Below are positions 6,185 through 7,816 of a stretch of DNA of 7,816 nt, in pieces; the stretch's first letter is position 1; each line of letters opens with the position of its first letter. The DNA comes from Oribacterium sp. UBA6992 (GTDB taxonomy: Bacteria; Bacillota; Clostridia; Lachnospirales; Lachnospiraceae). The notes beneath the pieces are model-generated. The model did not search any database. It was not told the DNA's origin and saw only the letters and a program-made list of their open reading frames with translations. The DNA is taken from contig DJXY01000065.1 in assembly GCA_002449915.1 (NCBI GenBank), positions 1 to 7,816 of the forward strand. The letters are read 5' to 3'. A program made the position numbers and the translations under genes.

Positions 6185-6226
6185 ACCAGGGAAACAATAT
6201 TGGATTTAGAAATAATATTTGCAGGG

Positions 6227-6261
6227 AGGCAGTATGATCCGGAAGTCATACTGCCTTTTCT
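6227..6261 (+). terminator. Terminator-like hairpin between yjjI and yjjW (possible attenuator)
   Basis: AGGCAGTATGA (6227-6237) pairs perfectly with TCATACTGCCT (6246-6256) around an eight-base loop, and up to three further G-U pairs are possible. TTTTCT follows. It has terminator architecture but a short, interrupted T-tract, and it lies between two genes that are normally expressed together. It probably lets through only part of the transcripts, or stabilises the 3' end of yjjI mRNA, giving more enzyme than activase. Confidence 0.6.
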
Positions 6262-6284
6262 GATAGCTAAAGAAAGAGGGAGTT

Positions 6285-7181
6285 ATGAATCAGGATCCCA
6301 GATTTCAGGGGAAGCATTACCCTGTAAACAAGATTATTCCGTTCAGCTCGGTGGACGGACCAGGCAACCGCACGGCGGTATTTGTCCAGGGCTGTAACTT
6401 TAACTGCAGATACTGTCATAATCCGGAGACCCGGGAGCTATGCATCAACTGCGGCGAGTGTGTCAAATCCTGTCCGGCAGGAGCGCTTGGTATGCAGGAC
6501 GGACTGGTTTCATTTGATCCGGCAAAATGTGTCTCCTGCGACACCTGCATTCACATCTGCAAGCATAATGCAAGTCCCAGGATCCGGTGGATGACGGCAG
6601 AGGATGTGCATCGGGAGATTCTTAAAAATGTGCCGTTTATCCGTGGAGTGAGTGTATCCGGAGGCGAATGTACGTTTTACCCGGAGCTGCTCCACGATCT
6701 CGCGGTGCTGTGTAAGCGCGACGGACTTGGATTTCTGCTGGACTCCAACGGGATGTATGACTTCAGTGAGGATCCGGCGGGGCTTCTGCCGGTGATTGAC
6801 GGAGTTATGCTGGATGTGAAGGCATGGAGCGCCGAGGATCATCAGAGAGTGACAGGCTGTGATAATGCACTGGTACGTAAAAATATCAGGACGCTGGGGG
6901 AGCGTGGGAAGCTGTTTGAGGTGAGGACCGTTGTGGTTCCGGAGCTTTTTCATGTGGAGGAAACCATCGTGGAAACGGCAAGAGCCATCCGACCGTATCT
7001 TGCGATTGCACGGGCGCAGAAGCATTCGGAGGTGCAGGACATCCGGTACAAGATCATAAAGTACAGACCGATGGGAGTCCGGAAGGAGTATCAGGAAATG
7101 TGCCCGCCGGAGGATGCGTATCTTAAGCAGCTTGCAGAGCTTGCCCGGAAAGAAGGTATTAGAGATACCATTATAATTTAA
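6285..7181 (+). CDS. yjjW: YjjW-family glycyl radical enzyme activase (radical SAM)
   Basis: This 298-residue enzyme is expected to use S-adenosylmethionine and an iron-sulfur cluster to abstract a hydrogen from the radical glycine of YjjI. Cys37, Cys41 and Cys44 (CNFNCRYC) form the radical SAM CxxxCxxC motif. A ferredoxin-like insert follows with two four-cysteine sets: Cys53/56/59/63 and Cys82/85/88/92. It probably carries two extra 4Fe-4S clusters, as in many activases other than PflA. SGGE (125-128) is the SAM-binding GGE motif, followed by Cys and not the usual Pro. DSNG (153-156) and MLDVKAW (175-181) match activase barrel strands. The opening NKIIPFSSVDGPGNR is typical of YjjW. The start at 6285 follows GAGGGAG (6276-6282). 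Length agrees with E. coli YjjW (about 287). A terminator-like hairpin precedes it, and transcription may continue into the ABC ATPase gene. Confidence 0.95.
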   Translation: MNQDPRFQGKHYPVNKIIPFSSVDGPGNRTAVFVQGCNFNCRYCHNPETRELCINCGECVKSCPAGALGMQDGLVSFDPAKCVSCDTCIHICKHNASPRIRWMTAEDVHREILKNVPFIRGVSVSGGECTFYPELLHDLAVLCKRDGLGFLLDSNGMYDFSEDPAGLLPVIDGVMLDVKAWSAEDHQRVTGCDNALVRKNIRTLGERGKLFEVRTVVVPELFHVEETIVETARAIRPYLAIARAQKHSEVQDIRYKIIKYRPMGVRKEYQEMCPPEDAYLKQLAELARKEGIRDTIII

Positions 7182-7204
7182 AGCTGTGAGAAGGCTTTAT
7201 TTTA
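7179..7204 (+). terminator. Weak hairpin overlapping the yjjW stop
   Basis: TAAAGC (7179-7184, containing the stop codon) pairs with GCTTTA (7194-7199) around a nine-base loop, followed by a broken T-rich stretch. The stem is short and AT-rich, so termination would be poor. It is recorded because it is the only terminator-like element between yjjW and the ATPase gene. Confidence 0.2.
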
Positions 7205-7245
7205 TGTTATGATGGGGATAGATTTTTACAGGAAAAGATATTACC

Positions 7246-7267
7246 GTGATGCTTCAATATGAATCAC
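7246..7267 (+). promoter_or_regulatory. Imperfect palindrome in the leader of the ABC ATPase gene
   Basis: GTGA (7246-7249) pairs with TCAC (7264-7267), and TTCA (7253-7256) pairs with TGAA (7260-7263), with TGC bulged on the left side. It lies 25 bases before the ATPase start and could be an operator or small RNA hairpin. TATGAT at 7208-7213 upstream is a possible -10 with no good -35. Confidence 0.3.
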
Positions 7268-7292
7268 AGGGAATTTAAAGGGGAACAGACAA

Positions 7293-7816
7293 ATGAAAAG
7301 CAATATGGATGCAGATACCGTTGCGATTCAGATGAAGGATATCGTCAAGAAGTTCGGTAACTTTGTCGCCAATGATCATATCAATCTGACGGTGCACAAG
7401 GGTGAGGTTCATGCGATCCTTGGTGAGAATGGCGCGGGCAAGTCAACGCTCATGAATATTTTATACGGCATGTTCCGCCCGACCTCCGGTCAGATTTTTA
7501 TTAACGGGACGGAGCAGGTGATCGCCAATCCGGAGAAGGCCATAGCGCTGGGAATCGGCATGGTGCATCAGCATTTCATGCTCGTACCGCCGTTTACGGT
7601 TACGGAAAACATCATCCTGGGCGCAGAGCCGGTGAAGGGGATGACCGTGGATCTCCAGACGGCACGAAAGAAAATTGTGGAGCTGTCGGAGAAATACAGT
7701 CTGAAGGTGGACCCGGATGCCAAGGTAGAGGATATTTCAGTTGGCATGCAGCAGCGTGTCGAGATCCTGAAGGTCCTGTATCGTGGCGCGGATATCCTGA
7801 TCCTGGATGAGCCGAC
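7293..7816 (+). CDS. BMP-type nucleoside ABC transporter ATP-binding protein (NupO-like), N-terminal part
   Basis: The gene runs off the window end; 174 complete codons are visible. This is the first of what should be two ATPase domains in a protein of about 500 residues (RbsA/MglA-like architecture, B. subtilis NupO type). Walker A is GENGAGKST (44-52), the Q-loop glutamine is Gln93 in MVHQHF, and Walker B is LILDEP at the window edge. The signature motif reads ISVGMQQR (148-155) instead of LSGGQ, a form typical of the first ATPase domain of BMP-associated transporters. It energises nucleoside import at the cytoplasmic face. The start at 7293 follows AAAGGGGA (7277-7284) by eight bases. It follows yjjW by 111 bases with no strong terminator, so it may be co-transcribed with yjjI-yjjW. 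Permease genes are expected downstream. Its natural partner is the binding protein encoded at 3117-4277. Confidence 0.95.
   Translation, partial: MKSNMDADTVAIQMKDIVKKFGNFVANDHINLTVHKGEVHAILGENGAGKSTLMNILYGMFRPTSGQIFINGTEQVIANPEKAIALGIGMVHQHFMLVPPFTVTENIILGAEPVKGMTVDLQTARKKIVELSEKYSLKVDPDAKVEDISVGMQQRVEILKVLYRGADILILDEP

Noticed and set aside
6200..6397. Plus-strand open frame bridging yjjI and yjjW
   Set aside because: It would be read through the perfect hairpin at 6227-6256 and overlaps the well-supported yjjW start. No family is recognisable.
6510..7025. Minus-strand open frame of 171 codons opposite yjjW
   Set aside because: yjjW carries complete family motifs across this stretch. The antisense frame has no recognisable domain.

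Overview
The window looks like the chromosome of an anaerobic Gram-positive Clostridia member, most likely Lachnospiraceae. The signs are strong AGGAGG/GAGGTGA ribosome binding sites, short lipoprotein signal peptides followed by Ala/Thr/Glu-rich linkers, a trigger-factor-like secreted foldase, an oxygen-sensitive glycyl radical enzyme system, and a BMP-type nucleoside ABC transporter. All genes lie on the + strand. The taxon is inferred from protein style, not from a marker gene.

Layout: (1) 1-166, the C-terminal end of an M18-type metallo-aminopeptidase. (2) 292-1644, a lipid-anchored FKBP/trigger-factor-like foldase with its own near-consensus promoter (172-200) and a strong intrinsic terminator (1652-1686). 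(3) 1645-1888, an intergenic region with two candidate promoters and an unusual same-strand cluster of DnaA-box-like 9-mers, two of them exact. (4) 1889-3028, an unrecognised protein with a Lys-rich helical N-terminus, a Pro/Met/Ala repeat linker and about five C-terminal membrane spans. (5) 3117-4277, a BMP-family (PnrA/NupN-like) nucleoside-binding lipoprotein, preceded by a promoter whose -10 lies in a perfect inverted repeat and followed by a strong terminator (4353-4384). (6) 4637-6184 and 6285-7181, a YjjI-family glycyl radical enzyme and its YjjW-family radical SAM activase, separated by a terminator-like hairpin. (7) 7293 to the window end, the first part of the ATPase of a BMP-type nucleoside ABC transporter.

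How they fit together: in the usual arrangement the BMP binding protein gene is followed directly by its double-domain ATPase and two permeases. Here yjjI-yjjW sits between the binding protein and the ATPase. From general knowledge, E. coli yjjI-yjjW lies beside the deo (deoxyribonucleoside catabolism) operon. Two independent nucleoside contexts for an enzyme of unknown substrate suggest that YjjI acts on a nucleoside, deoxyribose or ribose derivative imported by this transporter. This is the most interesting idea in the window, and it is an inference. No tRNA, rRNA, CRISPR array, insertion sequence or recognised riboswitch was seen.
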